Part shown: positions 1 through 7,111 of the stretch, one piece after another
How positions within the stretch are numbered: the stretch's first letter is position 1
How the letters are laid out: each line of letters opens with the position of its first letter
Assembly (NCBI GenBank): GCA_002310995.1
Contig: DBYV01000045.1
Span: 3,600 to 18,667, forward strand
DNA length: 15,068 nucleotides
Source of the DNA: a bacterium UBP6_UBA1177
GTDB taxonomy: Bacteria; UBP6; UBA1177
Direction of reading: 5' to 3'
The notes under the pieces: generated by a model
What the model saw: only the letters and a program-made list of their open reading frames with translations
Database searches by the model: none
Told to the model about the DNA's origin: nothing
Program-made: the position numbers and the translations under genes

Positions 1-248
1 CCGTTCATCACAAACTCGACACCCTTTGCTATGGCACAGAACTTGCCGATGATCAGTTTGTCGCCGATAAAATCATAGTGATGCGTGACATGTTTCTCGA
101 ACTGGTCAGCACCGTTCACGTCGTCGTAATAAGTAAAATCCCCGACAATGATATTCGGATTTTTCACAACATTCTTGATATAGCAGAGACTTGGAATCTT
201 CGGATTCGGGAAAGCCTCTTCAGGACTGGGTGTTTGCCTGTTTGTCAT
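1..248 (-). CDS. Vat-like xenobiotic acyltransferase (hexapeptide family), N-terminal part
   Basis: The reading frame begins at the ATG at 246-248 and runs off the left edge, so only about 82 residues are visible. The protein contains NPNIIVGDFTYYDD, then a stretch with FEKHVTHHYDFIGDKL and IIGKFCAIAKGVEFVMN. This is the typical N-terminal block of the xenobiotic (streptogramin A/chloramphenicol) acetyltransferases, trimeric left-handed beta-helix enzymes that use acetyl-CoA in the cytoplasm. A ribosome binding site (GGAG) lies about 6 bases upstream of the ATG. The gene starts 36 bases after the stop of the preceding DUF6144-like gene and has no obvious promoter or terminator between, so the two are probably co-transcribed. 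Many chromosomal members have unknown acceptors; drug resistance should not be assumed. The C-terminal part, with the catalytic His region, lies outside the window. Confidence 0.8.
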   Translation of the reverse strand, partial: MTNRQTPSPEEAFPNPKIPSLCYIKNVVKNPNIIVGDFTYYDDVNGADQFEKHVTHHYDFIGDKLIIGKFCAIAKGVEFVMN

Positions 249-284
249 TTGTCACTCCGTTATTAAAACTGGAACTTGTCTCTT

Positions 285-650
285 TCAATCCTTTCTGATC
301 TGGAACCGGCAATGTTCCGCTCCACGCAATATAGTTTCCAAAATCTCCACCTCAAATTTGCTGTCCGGTTCCATACAGCTGAGAATAAACAGGATGCTTT
401 GTCTACTACATTCGCATTGCTCCGGGTCAGTAACCTTACCGGACAAAACTTTCGGACAAGTGCATTTTTCATAGCCAAGCTCGTATTTATGGCCGGGTTC
501 GATCACCTTCCCGAAGTATCCGTTTCCGTTCATAGCCCCGCCGTAAACTCTGTCCAGATCGCCGTTGCAGGCCCGATAGAGTTCCATTTGTGCAGGGAGA
601 ACACGGTCTTTCACACAGGTTACGGCTTGTTCATAATACTTGTCTTTCAT
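285..650 (-). CDS. Small cysteine-rich DUF6144-like protein
   Basis: This 121-residue soluble protein has no signal peptide or membrane segment. Its eight cysteines include paired CTC (63-65) and CEC (79-81), within EKCTCPKV and PEQCECSRQS, followed by EVEILETILRGAEHCRF near the C-terminus. That pattern (CxCP, CxCSxQS, then VEILxxILxGxxxCRF) resembles small cytosolic proteins annotated as DUF6144, related to V4R or ATC-hydrolase-like domains. I recall the pattern but cannot confirm the family number. The cysteines could bind a metal or form a redox centre; function is unknown. The start ATG at 648-650 has a strong AAGGAG ribosome binding site. The gene lies 82 bases downstream of prfA and 36 bases upstream of the acyltransferase. 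Overlapping plus-strand frames here have no family features and are shadows. Confidence 0.72.
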   Translation of the reverse strand: MKDKYYEQAVTCVKDRVLPAQMELYRACNGDLDRVYGGAMNGNGYFGKVIEPGHKYELGYEKCTCPKVLSGKVTDPEQCECSRQSILFILSCMEPDSKFEVEILETILRGAEHCRFQIRKD

Positions 651-732
651 AAATTCTCCTTATCTACAAAGTCTGTATTTTGCTTTCAGCGCCAATTCTT
701 TATCTTTTAAATCCGGTGATTTCAGAGAAAAG

Positions 733-1842
733 CTACTCGTCTTCGTCGCTGCCGGAGAACTCTTCGACGCTCTGGCCGAGAAGAAGTGCGTTCTGATAAT
801 GGATAAGCGGGTCGATGATCATGTCGAGCGAACCTTCCATGATTTCGTTTATTCTGTAAAGGGTGAGTTTGATCCTGTGGTCGGTGACACGCCCCTGCGG
901 AAAGTTGTAAGTTCTGATTTTTTCCGATCTGTCGCCACTTCCTACAAGGCTTCTGCGCTGCGAACTAACCTCTTGATCGCGTTTTTCGCGCTCGAGTTTG
1001 AGAAGTTTCGCTTCCAAAACCTTCATCGCTCTCGCACGGTTCTGGATCTGGCTGCGCTCATCCTGCATAGCAACGACGATTCCGGTCGGGATATGGGTGA
1101 TTCTGACCGCGCTGTCTGTTTTATTGACGTGCTGGCCGCCCGCGCCGCTTGAACGGTATACATCGATTTTGAGATCTTTTTCGTCGATCTGAACTTCATC
1201 GATTTCGTCAGCCTGCGGAAGAACCGCGACTGTGATCGCCGAAGTGTGGACTCTGCCCTGCGATTCGGTGACAGGAACACGCTGGACGCGGTGAACGCCG
1301 CCTTCGTATTTGAGCCTGCCATAGACATCATCGCCCGAAATTTCGGAAATGACTTCCTTGATTCCCGCGCCTTCCGCCGTGCTGATCGACATGATTTCGA
1401 CTTTCCACTTGTTGAGCTCGGCGTAACGGCAGTACATACGGTAGATTTCCTCTGCGAAAAGTGCCGCCTCGTCGCCGCCTGTTCCGGCACGGATTTCAAG
1501 AATCGCGCTTTTTTCGTCAAGCGGATCTCTCGGAAGAAGCAGCACGTTGAGTTCGTCGGTGATCGCGTTGTATTTTTCCTCGAGTTCAGGAAGCTCGGCC
1601 TTGATCATCTCGATAAGTTCCGGGTCTTTTTCGATTGAAAGCATCTCCTTCTGGTCTGCGATCTCACGCTCGAGTTTGTCCCATTCGAGATAGTTGTCGA
1701 CGATTTTTTTCAGGCGCTTGTATTCACGCATAAGTTTCGTGTATTTCTTCACGTCACCGACAGTTTCGGGCTTCGCGATTTCTTTCTCAATATTCAGAAA
1801 ACTTTTGTGAATCTCGGCAAGTTTGTCTTTGATTTCAAGCAT
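733..1842 (-). CDS. prfA: Peptide chain release factor 1 (RF1)
   Basis: RF1 recognises UAA and UAG stop codons in the ribosomal A site and triggers peptide release. The 369-residue protein is the usual full length (E. coli about 360). Visible elements are the N-terminal coiled-coil domain (about 1-105), the PCRF domain with AGTGGDEAALFAEE (119-132), the PxT codon-recognition tripeptide PVT (190-192) that separates RF1 from RF2 (SPF), and the catalytic GGQ (235-237) in SSGAGGQHVNKTDSAVR. The Gln of GGQ is normally N5-methylated by PrmC, but no prmC follows here. I chose the ATG at 1840-1842 because it has AGAGGA just upstream and starts like the family (MLEIKDKL); a longer frame to 1872 would run through a terminator T-tract. 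Stop is TAG. It lies 76 bases downstream of rpmE, separated from it by a terminator. Confidence 0.97.
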   Translation of the reverse strand: MLEIKDKLAEIHKSFLNIEKEIAKPETVGDVKKYTKLMREYKRLKKIVDNYLEWDKLEREIADQKEMLSIEKDPELIEMIKAELPELEEKYNAITDELNVLLLPRDPLDEKSAILEIRAGTGGDEAALFAEEIYRMYCRYAELNKWKVEIMSISTAEGAGIKEVISEISGDDVYGRLKYEGGVHRVQRVPVTESQGRVHTSAITVAVLPQADEIDEVQIDEKDLKIDVYRSSGAGGQHVNKTDSAVRITHIPTGIVVAMQDERSQIQNRARAMKVLEAKLLKLEREKRDQEVSSQRRSLVGSGDRSEKIRTYNFPQGRVTDHRIKLTLYRINEIMEGSLDMIIDPLIHYQNALLLGQSVEEFSGSDEDE

Positions 1843-1856
1843 CGGTTCCTCTTGAT

Positions 1857-1898
1857 AAAAAAATCCCGCCAACCTCTTCTATTCAAGAAATTGACGGG
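1857..1898 (-). terminator. Rho-independent terminator after rpmE, just before prfA
   Basis: Read on the minus strand, CCCGTCAA (1898-1891) pairs with TTGGCGGG (1872-1865) with one G-U pair. A further 4-bp inner stem lies in the loop (TCTT/AAGA on the plus strand, 1875-1878 and 1885-1888). The stem is followed by a run of seven T (1863-1857). Only 14 bases separate the T-run from the prfA start, so prfA expression must come from read-through or from a promoter overlapping the hairpin. Confidence 0.8.
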
Positions 1899-1918
1899 AA
1901 TAAAACTGAAAAAAGCGG

Positions 1919-2140
1919 CTACTTTTTGCCAGCGTAGGTGTCTCTTTTGTATTTTGCGTTGAATTTCTCGATTCTGCCTGCGGTGTCGACGATTTTTGTC
2001 TTACCGGTGTAGAACGGATGGCAGTTTGCGCAGATTTCAACGTTGTAGCCTTCTTTTTTGGTGGAACGGGTAACATATTCCGCTCCGCATGAACACTTGA
2101 TTGTTATAACTTCAAGCTTCGGATGAATTTTGTCTTTCAT
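1919..2140 (-). CDS. rpmE: 50S ribosomal protein L31, zinc-binding (C+) type
   Basis: This 73-residue protein is a component of the large ribosomal subunit, contributing to the inter-subunit bridge near the central protuberance. It begins MKDKIHPKLEVITIKCSCG and has four cysteines in the classic zinc arrangement (C16, C18, C37, C40; CSC then CANC), followed by HPFYTGKTKIVDTAGRIEKF, the family signature. Having all four cysteines makes this the zinc-replete form rather than the zinc-independent YkgM type. A strong AAGGAG site precedes the ATG at 2138-2140. It sits in the common order rpmE-prfA, with a terminator after it. Its own promoter probably overlaps the end of tcdA. Confidence 0.97.
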   Translation of the reverse strand: MKDKIHPKLEVITIKCSCGAEYVTRSTKKEGYNVEICANCHPFYTGKTKIVDTAGRIEKFNAKYKRDTYAGKK

Positions 2141-2182
2141 TTCTAACTCCTTAAAAAATCATGGAACAAAAAAATCGCGGGT

Positions 2183-2210
2183 ATGATAATCATTTAACCC
2201 CAAAAATCAA
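2183..2210 (-). promoter_or_regulatory. Candidate sigma70-type promoter for rpmE
   Basis: On the minus strand, TTGATT (2210-2205) is followed after 16 bases by TATCAT (2188-2183), about 43 bases upstream of the rpmE start. The -35 box overlaps the tcdA stop codon. Each hexamer has two mismatches, so this is a moderate prediction. Confidence 0.45.
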
Positions 2211-2944
2211 GATTTTTTTTCATTTTCAGGCTGAATCAAAGTCCTGACCGCATAACTTGCGAGCATAAGTCCCGCCGCCTGCGGCACAAAAACCGTTGAA
2301 CCCTGCGTTTTGCGGATTCTTCCGGAATTTTCACTGTTTTTCTCTTCAGATTCAACAGGACTGCATGGGATTTCACGACTGAAAACAACCGGAAAATGGC
2401 GTTTTACGCCTCGGTTTCTGAGCCTTTTTCTGACAAATTTCGCAAGCGAGCAGACATCGGTCTTCCAGATGTCGGCAAATTCAAGTTTTTCAGGGCAAAT
2501 CCTGCCACCCGTTCCCATTGAAGAAATAAACCTTTCCCCTTTTTCAAGCAGTCCGATTATCAAATTGACTTTCGGATTCAGGCTGTCGATCGCGTCAATA
2601 TGGAAATTGGCATCAAGAACCATCGAACCGGCATCCGTTCCATGCATAAAATCTGAATAAATTTCAACATTTACATCAGGATTCACCGATTTTGCGGCAG
2701 TAGCGAAGACATCGCATTTTTTCATTCCTACTGTTGAGTTGAAACCGAAAATCAGGCGGTTCAGGTTAGATTCGCTCACAGTGTCGAAATCGATTGCCTT
2801 AACCGTTCCGACTCCGCTTCTCACAAGAGCCATCGCCGCCGCAGCCCCTACTCCGCCGAGACCGTAAACCGCAACGGTGGAATTTTTGAGCTTTTCAACT
2901 CCCTCTTTACCGAAAACAATTTCGTTTCTTTCTGAAAAAGACAT
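2207..2944 (-). CDS. tcdA: tRNA threonylcarbamoyladenosine dehydratase (TcdA/CsdL, ThiF/E1-like)
   Basis: TcdA converts t6A37 of ANN-decoding tRNAs to its cyclic form using ATP. The 245-residue protein has the E1-like Rossmann ATP-binding site GLGGVG (28-33), the acidic strand end with nearby Asn/Arg (IDFDTVSESNLNR, 51-63), KK at 75-76, and DAIDSLNPKVNLI in the central region. These match YgdL/TcdA rather than ThiF or MoeB, and the MoeB-type CxxC zinc pairs are absent. It is slightly shorter than E. coli TcdA (268). The ATG abuts the dnaJ stop with no gap, so translation is probably coupled and the gene is an extension of the dnaJ transcript. The link to chaperone genes is positional; I infer no functional link. 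The last codons are A/T-rich. Confidence 0.9.
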   Translation of the reverse strand: MSFSERNEIVFGKEGVEKLKNSTVAVYGLGGVGAAAAMALVRSGVGTVKAIDFDTVSESNLNRLIFGFNSTVGMKKCDVFATAAKSVNPDVNVEIYSDFMHGTDAGSMVLDANFHIDAIDSLNPKVNLIIGLLEKGERFISSMGTGGRICPEKLEFADIWKTDVCSLAKFVRKRLRNRGVKRHFPVVFSREIPCSPVESEEKNSENSGRIRKTQGSTVFVPQAAGLMLASYAVRTLIQPENEKKS

Positions 2945-4102
2945 TTATTTACCGAACCACTTTTTGATTTTGTCGAGATAATCCTTCAGAGTCGGGCGCT
3001 CTTTTATCTCTTTCTCGAACTCTTTCAGTTTTGAAATAGCCTCTTTATGCGCATCTGAAAGGTTTCTCGGCACTTCAAGCTTGAAAATTACATAGAGGAC
3101 ACCTTTTCCGCGGCCGTGAACATCAGGAAAACCTTTATCCTTGAGCCTCATCTTCGTGCTGGGCTGGGTTCCTGCCGGAAGAGTCATATCAACAGGACCG
3201 TCCATCGTCGGAACTTCGATTTTGTCACCGAGAGCCGCCTGAGAATAAGTTATAGGAACTTCAACAAAAATATCGTTACCCTCTCTGACAAAAAGCTCGT
3301 CATCCTTGACCCTTACATCTACATAAACATCACCGCGCGGACCGCCGTTAAGCCCTGAGTTACCCTCTCCGGCAATTCGGATCTGCATACCGTCTGCGAT
3401 GCCGGCCGGAACTTTGACCTCAACTTTTTTAGTCTCTTTGAGGAATCCGGTTCCACGGCAGTGTGTACACGGTTTTTCTATGACCGTTCCCTCTCCGCGG
3501 CATGTCGGACAGGTCTGCGAAATTGAAAAGAAACCGTTTCCACTTCTGATCTGACCGCTTCCTTTACAGGTCGGACAAGTTTTTCTTGAACTTCCCTTCT
3601 CAGCACCAGAGCCGTTGCAAAACTGACATGTCGAAGCACGGTCAAACGAAATCTCCTTTGAAAGACCTGTGTAGGATTCTTTGAATGAAATCGTTATCTT
3701 ATGTGCCAGATCGGTTCCCTGCTGCGGCATATTTCTGGCGCGTCTTCGTCCACCGCCGCCTCCGAAAATATTTTCGAACATATCACCGAGGTTGCTGAAA
3801 CCGCCACCGCTGAAACCTGCATTTTTGAAGATATCGGAGAAATCGGCCCCCTCGGCACCGGCAGCAAAACCGCCTTTGAGCCCGTCCTCACCGTACTGGT
3901 CATAAATCTGACGTTTTTCGGGATCAGAAAGAACCTCGTTCGCCTCGTTTACCCTTTTGAATTTTTCTTCAGCATCTTTATCGCCGGGATTTCTGTCGGG
4001 ATGATACTTCATCGCCATTTTTTTGAAAGCTTTCTTTATCTCCTCGGGAGAAGCCGTCCTCGAAACACCGAGTATTTCGTAATAATCCTGCTTGTCAGCC
4101 AT
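2945..4102 (-). CDS. dnaJ: Molecular chaperone DnaJ (Hsp40, type A)
   Basis: DnaJ stimulates the DnaK ATPase and delivers unfolded clients. The 385 residues show the full type A layout: J domain (about 5-70) with HPD at 34-36, a Gly/Phe-rich linker (about 75-120, GGFSNLGDMFENIFGGGGG), a zinc-binding region with four CxxCxGxG repeats (cysteines 159/162, 176/179, 198/201, 212/215), and the C-terminal beta-sandwich domains ending in a Lys-rich tail (KIKKWFGK). All catalytic and zinc residues are present. The ATG at 4100-4102 is preceded by GGAG about 10 bases upstream. It follows dnaK but is separated from it by a clear terminator, so DnaJ is probably made at a lower level than DnaK. The stop codon directly abuts the start of tcdA. 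Confidence 0.98.
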   Translation of the reverse strand: MADKQDYYEILGVSRTASPEEIKKAFKKMAMKYHPDRNPGDKDAEEKFKRVNEANEVLSDPEKRQIYDQYGEDGLKGGFAAGAEGADFSDIFKNAGFSGGGFSNLGDMFENIFGGGGGRRRARNMPQQGTDLAHKITISFKESYTGLSKEISFDRASTCQFCNGSGAEKGSSRKTCPTCKGSGQIRSGNGFFSISQTCPTCRGEGTVIEKPCTHCRGTGFLKETKKVEVKVPAGIADGMQIRIAGEGNSGLNGGPRGDVYVDVRVKDDELFVREGNDIFVEVPITYSQAALGDKIEVPTMDGPVDMTLPAGTQPSTKMRLKDKGFPDVHGRGKGVLYVIFKLEVPRNLSDAHKEAISKLKEFEKEIKERPTLKDYLDKIKKWFGK

Positions 4103-4130
4103 AACTTTATTTCTCCGTCAATCCCGTTAT

Positions 4131-4161
4131 AAAAAGAGAGCCGGGCAGAAGCCCGGCCTCC
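4131..4161 (-). terminator. Rho-independent terminator between dnaK and dnaJ
   Basis: A perfect 6-bp G/C stem (CCGGGC at 4141-4146 with GCCCGG at 4151-4156, 4-base loop) is extended by weaker pairs. Read on the minus strand it is followed by CTCTC and a five-T run (4135-4131). It ends about 29 bases upstream of dnaJ and would reduce transcription from dnaK into dnaJ-tcdA. There is no T-run on the plus strand, so it acts in one direction. Confidence 0.8.
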
Positions 4162-4179
4162 AAAAAAGCACTTCCCTCA

Positions 4180-6102
4180 TTATTTCTTTTCGGTGAAGTC
4201 GGCATCAACTACGTCGTCATCGTTCTTCCCGGGATTGTATTCGCCAGGATTTGGTCCTTCGCCTGCGCCGGCATCAGGATTCTGAGCGGTTGACGATGCA
4301 GATTTGTAAACAGCCTCTGCAAGTTTATACGCCGCCTGATTGAGTTCGTTTATAGCCGATTCGATCTTAGCAGCGTCATCAGTAGCAGTAGCATCACGAA
4401 GCTCCTGAAGTTTATTCTCTATCGCAGCCTTATCTTCCGATGAAACTTTGTCGCCGTATTCTTTGAGCGATTTTTCAGTCGTGTATATCAACTGTTCCGC
4501 GTTGTTCTTGGTTTCGATGAGTTTTCTTCTCTTCTCATCTTCCTCTTTGTTCTTCTCGGCTTCGTTGACCATTCTTTCAATTTCTTCATCGCTAAGTCCG
4601 CTTCCTGCCTTAATGACGATCTTGTTCTCTTTGTTCGTGCCGAGGTCTTTCGCGCTGACGTTAAGAATACCGTTAGCATCGATATCGAAACTTACTTCGA
4701 TTTTCGGAATACCTCTAGGAGCTGGCGGAATATCCTTCAATTCGAATTCGCCCAGAAGCTTGTTCTGGTTGGCAATAGTTCTTTCGCCCTGGAAAACCCT
4801 GATCTGAACACCCGGCTGGTTATCGACCGCAGTCGAGAAAATCTCGGTCTTTTTGGTCGGAATCGTGGTATTTCTCGGGATAAGCTTCGTGAAAACACCG
4901 CCAAGTGTCTCGATTCCAAGTGAAAGCGGAGTTACATCAAGAAGAAGAATATCCTTTACATCGCCCTTCAGAACGCCACCCTGAATTGCTGCACCTATTG
5001 CAACAACTTCATCGGGGTTAACACCTTTGTGAAGCTCTTTCTGGAAGAACTCTTTTACAAGCCTCTGAACTATCGGCATTCTTGTCATACCGCCGACCAT
5101 GATGACTTCATCGATATCGTTGACGGTAAGTTTTGCATCTTCAAGAACCTTTCTGCACGGTTCAAGTGTCTTTCTTGCCAGATCCTCGACAAGGCTTTCA
5201 AGTTTAGCTCTTGACATCGTGATGTTAAGGTGTTTAGGACCTGTAGCATCTGCCGTGATGAACGGAAGGTTGATATTGGTTTCCATTGTCGAAGAAAGCT
5301 CGTGTTTTGCTTTCTCAGCTGCCTCTTTGAGTCTCTGAAGCGCCATCGGGTCGTTCGAAAGGTCAATTCCCTGCTCTTTCTTGAACTCGTTTACAAGGAA
5401 CTCAATAATTCTCTGGTCAAAGTCTTCGCCACCCAGGAATGTATCGCCGTTTGTCGAAAGAACTTCGAAAACACCGTCGCCGAGCTCAAGGATTGAAATA
5501 TCGAATGTTCCGCCACCAAGGTCGTAAACCGCGATCTTCATATCCTTTCCTTTGTTGTCAACGCCGTATGCAAGTGCAGCAGCAGTCGGCTCGTTTATGA
5601 TACGGAGAACGTTGAGTCCTGCGATTTTGCCGGCATCTTTCGTTGCCTGTCTCTGAGAGTCGTTGAAGTAAGCAGGAACCGTGATGACTGCGTCGGTTAC
5701 TTTCTCACCGAGGTATTCTTCAGCGGTTTCCTTCATTTTGCTGAGGACCATAGCCGAAATCTGCTGCGGGCTGTACTCTTTGTCCTCGATTTTTACCCAT
5801 GCATCGCCGTTTGCAGCTCTGACAATCTGAAACGGAACAACCGTCTTCATCTTCATAACTTCAGCAGCTTCATACTTTCTTCCGATAAGTCTTTTAATTG
5901 AATAAAGAGTTCTCTGCGGGTTCGTAATCGACTGTCTCTTTGCAAGCTGTCCGACTAATCTCTCGCCTTTGTCCGTAAACGCTACGATACTCGGAGTGGT
6001 TCTCGAACCTTCCGAATTTGCGATGACCTTAGGCTCTCCGCCTTCCATGATACTTACGCAACTGTTGGTCGTACCAAGGTCAATACCGATAACTTTTCCC
6101 AT
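4180..6102 (-). CDS. dnaK: Molecular chaperone DnaK (Hsp70)
   Basis: DnaK is the ATP-dependent cytosolic Hsp70 working with DnaJ and GrpE. The 640-residue protein has the usual size. It starts MGKVIGIDLGTTNSCVSIM (phosphate-1 motif, C15 as in E. coli). It also has YFNDSQRQATKDAG, the phosphate-2 motif IAVYDLGGGTFDISIL, IMVGGMTRMPIVQ, the interdomain linker VKDILLLDVTP, a substrate-binding domain with GVFTKLIPRNTTIP, a helical lid, and a C-terminus GEYNPGKNDDDVVDADFTEKK like other bacterial DnaK. The ATG at 6100-6102 is chosen because GGAGG lies directly upstream; a TTG four codons earlier would place the Shine-Dalgarno inside the gene. It is 20 bases downstream of grpE in the same operon and is followed by a terminator. 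No defects are seen. Confidence 0.98.
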   Translation of the reverse strand: MGKVIGIDLGTTNSCVSIMEGGEPKVIANSEGSRTTPSIVAFTDKGERLVGQLAKRQSITNPQRTLYSIKRLIGRKYEAAEVMKMKTVVPFQIVRAANGDAWVKIEDKEYSPQQISAMVLSKMKETAEEYLGEKVTDAVITVPAYFNDSQRQATKDAGKIAGLNVLRIINEPTAAALAYGVDNKGKDMKIAVYDLGGGTFDISILELGDGVFEVLSTNGDTFLGGEDFDQRIIEFLVNEFKKEQGIDLSNDPMALQRLKEAAEKAKHELSSTMETNINLPFITADATGPKHLNITMSRAKLESLVEDLARKTLEPCRKVLEDAKLTVNDIDEVIMVGGMTRMPIVQRLVKEFFQKELHKGVNPDEVVAIGAAIQGGVLKGDVKDILLLDVTPLSLGIETLGGVFTKLIPRNTTIPTKKTEIFSTAVDNQPGVQIRVFQGERTIANQNKLLGEFELKDIPPAPRGIPKIEVSFDIDANGILNVSAKDLGTNKENKIVIKAGSGLSDEEIERMVNEAEKNKEEDEKRRKLIETKNNAEQLIYTTEKSLKEYGDKVSSEDKAAIENKLQELRDATATDDAAKIESAINELNQAAYKLAEAVYKSASSTAQNPDAGAGEGPNPGEYNPGKNDDDVVDADFTEKK

Positions 6103-6122
6103 AATTTCCTCCAATTATAATG

Positions 6123-6944
6123 TTAACAATTACCGTTTTCTTCTGTATTTTCCGGTTGTTCAGCAGTTTCTTCAACTGTTGCCGGTGTTTCATCTGCTTT
6201 TTCTTCTATTTCTTCAGCTTTTTCCTCAGTTTCGGCAGGTTTTGTAGCAGGAAGACCGCTTGCAACAACGACCATTGCCGGTCTGATAACTCTATCGTGC
6301 AGTTTGTAGCACTTTACATACTCTGCAACGATTTCGTTAGCCTCTTTTCCGTCAACATTTATCATGCTCATAGCCTGATGTATCGCCGGATCGAACTTTT
6401 CGCCGATACTGCTGATGCACTGGAGACCGTGTTTACCGCAGACATTCTCAAATTTTGAAACCAGATGTTTGATCCCCTGAATAAAAGGATCTTTCTCGGC
6501 CTCTTCCCCTTTTGGAACAAACTCCATCGCCTTATCGAAATCATCTTTAACAGTTATAAAATCTTTAAAGAAATCTTCTGCAGCGAATTTTATCTTGGAA
6601 CGGAATTCGTTTTCAATTCTCGTCTTCTGGTTTCTGTTTTCAGCAACAAGCGATTTAACACTGCCTTCAAGTTCGGAAATTTTCTCTTCCTTAAGCTTGA
6701 GCTGTTCTTCAAGTTTTGCAACCTTTTCTTCGAGTTCTTTAACTTCTTTCAGAGATTTGCCTTCACTTTTACCACCGAATTTATTGAAAAATTTTTTCTT
6801 TTTCGACTTTTCGTGTTCACCGAGTTCATCGGCAAGACTCTGAAGAATACTATTATTACCGGTAAAGCTGTCGTCGTTTGTCTCGATCGTCTCTTCACCG
6901 TTTTTTTCAAGCTCTTCCCTGTATTTTCTTTCTTCTTCAGTCAT
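6123..6944 (-). CDS. grpE: Nucleotide exchange factor GrpE with acidic C-terminal tail
   Basis: GrpE releases ADP from DnaK. The 273-residue protein is longer than typical GrpE (about 170-200). A charged N-terminal region (1-64) is followed by a long Lys/Glu coiled coil (about 65-115), then KIKFAAEDFFKDFITVKDDFDKAM, the signature GEKFDPAIHQAMS (181-193) and YKLHDRVIRPAMVVVASG (213-230). The extra length comes partly from a Glu/Ala/Thr/Pro-rich tail (233-273) ending in Cys, absent from the E. coli protein; its role is unknown. The ATG at 6942-6944 has a strong GGAGGGG site; upstream codons of the longer frame overlap that site. It is the first gene of the grpE-dnaK operon; hrcA, often upstream, is absent here. 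Confidence 0.95.
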   Translation of the reverse strand: MTEEERKYREELEKNGEETIETNDDSFTGNNSILQSLADELGEHEKSKKKKFFNKFGGKSEGKSLKEVKELEEKVAKLEEQLKLKEEKISELEGSVKSLVAENRNQKTRIENEFRSKIKFAAEDFFKDFITVKDDFDKAMEFVPKGEEAEKDPFIQGIKHLVSKFENVCGKHGLQCISSIGEKFDPAIHQAMSMINVDGKEANEIVAEYVKCYKLHDRVIRPAMVVVASGLPATKPAETEEKAEEIEEKADETPATVEETAEQPENTEENGNC

Positions 6945-7013
6945 AACCCCTCCAAAAGGCAACTACCTGAAATCACTAAACTCTCAATCCGAATGAGCCT
7001 CAAAGCACGCTTT

Positions 7014-7041
7014 TATATAAAGACGGTTTGCGCAAAGTCAA
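7014..7041 (-). promoter_or_regulatory. grpE: Promoter of the grpE-dnaK operon with UP-like tracts
   Basis: On the minus strand, TTGACT (7041-7036) and TATATA (7019-7014) are spaced by 16 bases, a good sigma70-type match. A/T runs at 7047-7070 lie directly upstream, like an UP element. The spacer contains the perfect palindrome TTTGCGCAAA (7027-7036), which could be an operator. I saw no CIRCE inverted repeat and no sigma32-type CCCCAT -10 box. The 5' leader is about 60 bases. Confidence 0.6.
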
Positions 7042-7064
7042 CGGTTAAAAATCAAAAAATTTTC

Positions 7065-7096
7065 AAAAAATATCAATTGGCGTTTTTCTGAATTGA
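7065..7096 (-). terminator. Weak candidate terminator after the CysN-like gene
   Basis: On the minus strand, TCAATT (7096-7091) and AATTGA (7078-7073) can form a 6-bp A/T-rich stem with a 12-base loop, followed two bases later by six T (7070-7065). The stem is weak. It is the only hairpin with a T-run between this operon and the grpE promoter, and the T-run also serves as upstream promoter sequence. Confidence 0.35.
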
Positions 7097-7111
7097 GACT
7101 TGAATCAAAAA

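Noticed and set aside
276..710. 144-residue plus-strand frame
   Set aside because: It is opposite the DUF6144-like gene, which has a ribosome binding site and a coherent Cys pattern; the plus frame has neither.
709..722. AAATC-CGGT-GATTT dyad downstream of prfA
   Set aside because: It is a 5-bp A/T-rich stem with no T-run on the minus strand; it resembles the dyad at 11666 only superficially and is likely chance.
640..1152. 170-residue plus-strand frame
   Set aside because: It is antisense to the C-terminal half of prfA, a certain gene.
2202..2218. A/T inverted repeat at the end of tcdA as a terminator
   Set aside because: The stem is almost only A/T with a tiny loop, overlaps the coding end and the rpmE -35 box, and is too weak to call.
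6465..7091. 208-residue Phe-rich plus-strand frame
   Set aside because: It is antisense to grpE and its promoter. The Phe-rich text comes from reading the Lys/Glu-rich coiled coil backwards.
6945..7111. CIRCE element for HrcA control of grpE
   Set aside because: No TTAGCACTC/GAGTGCTAA inverted repeat could be found.
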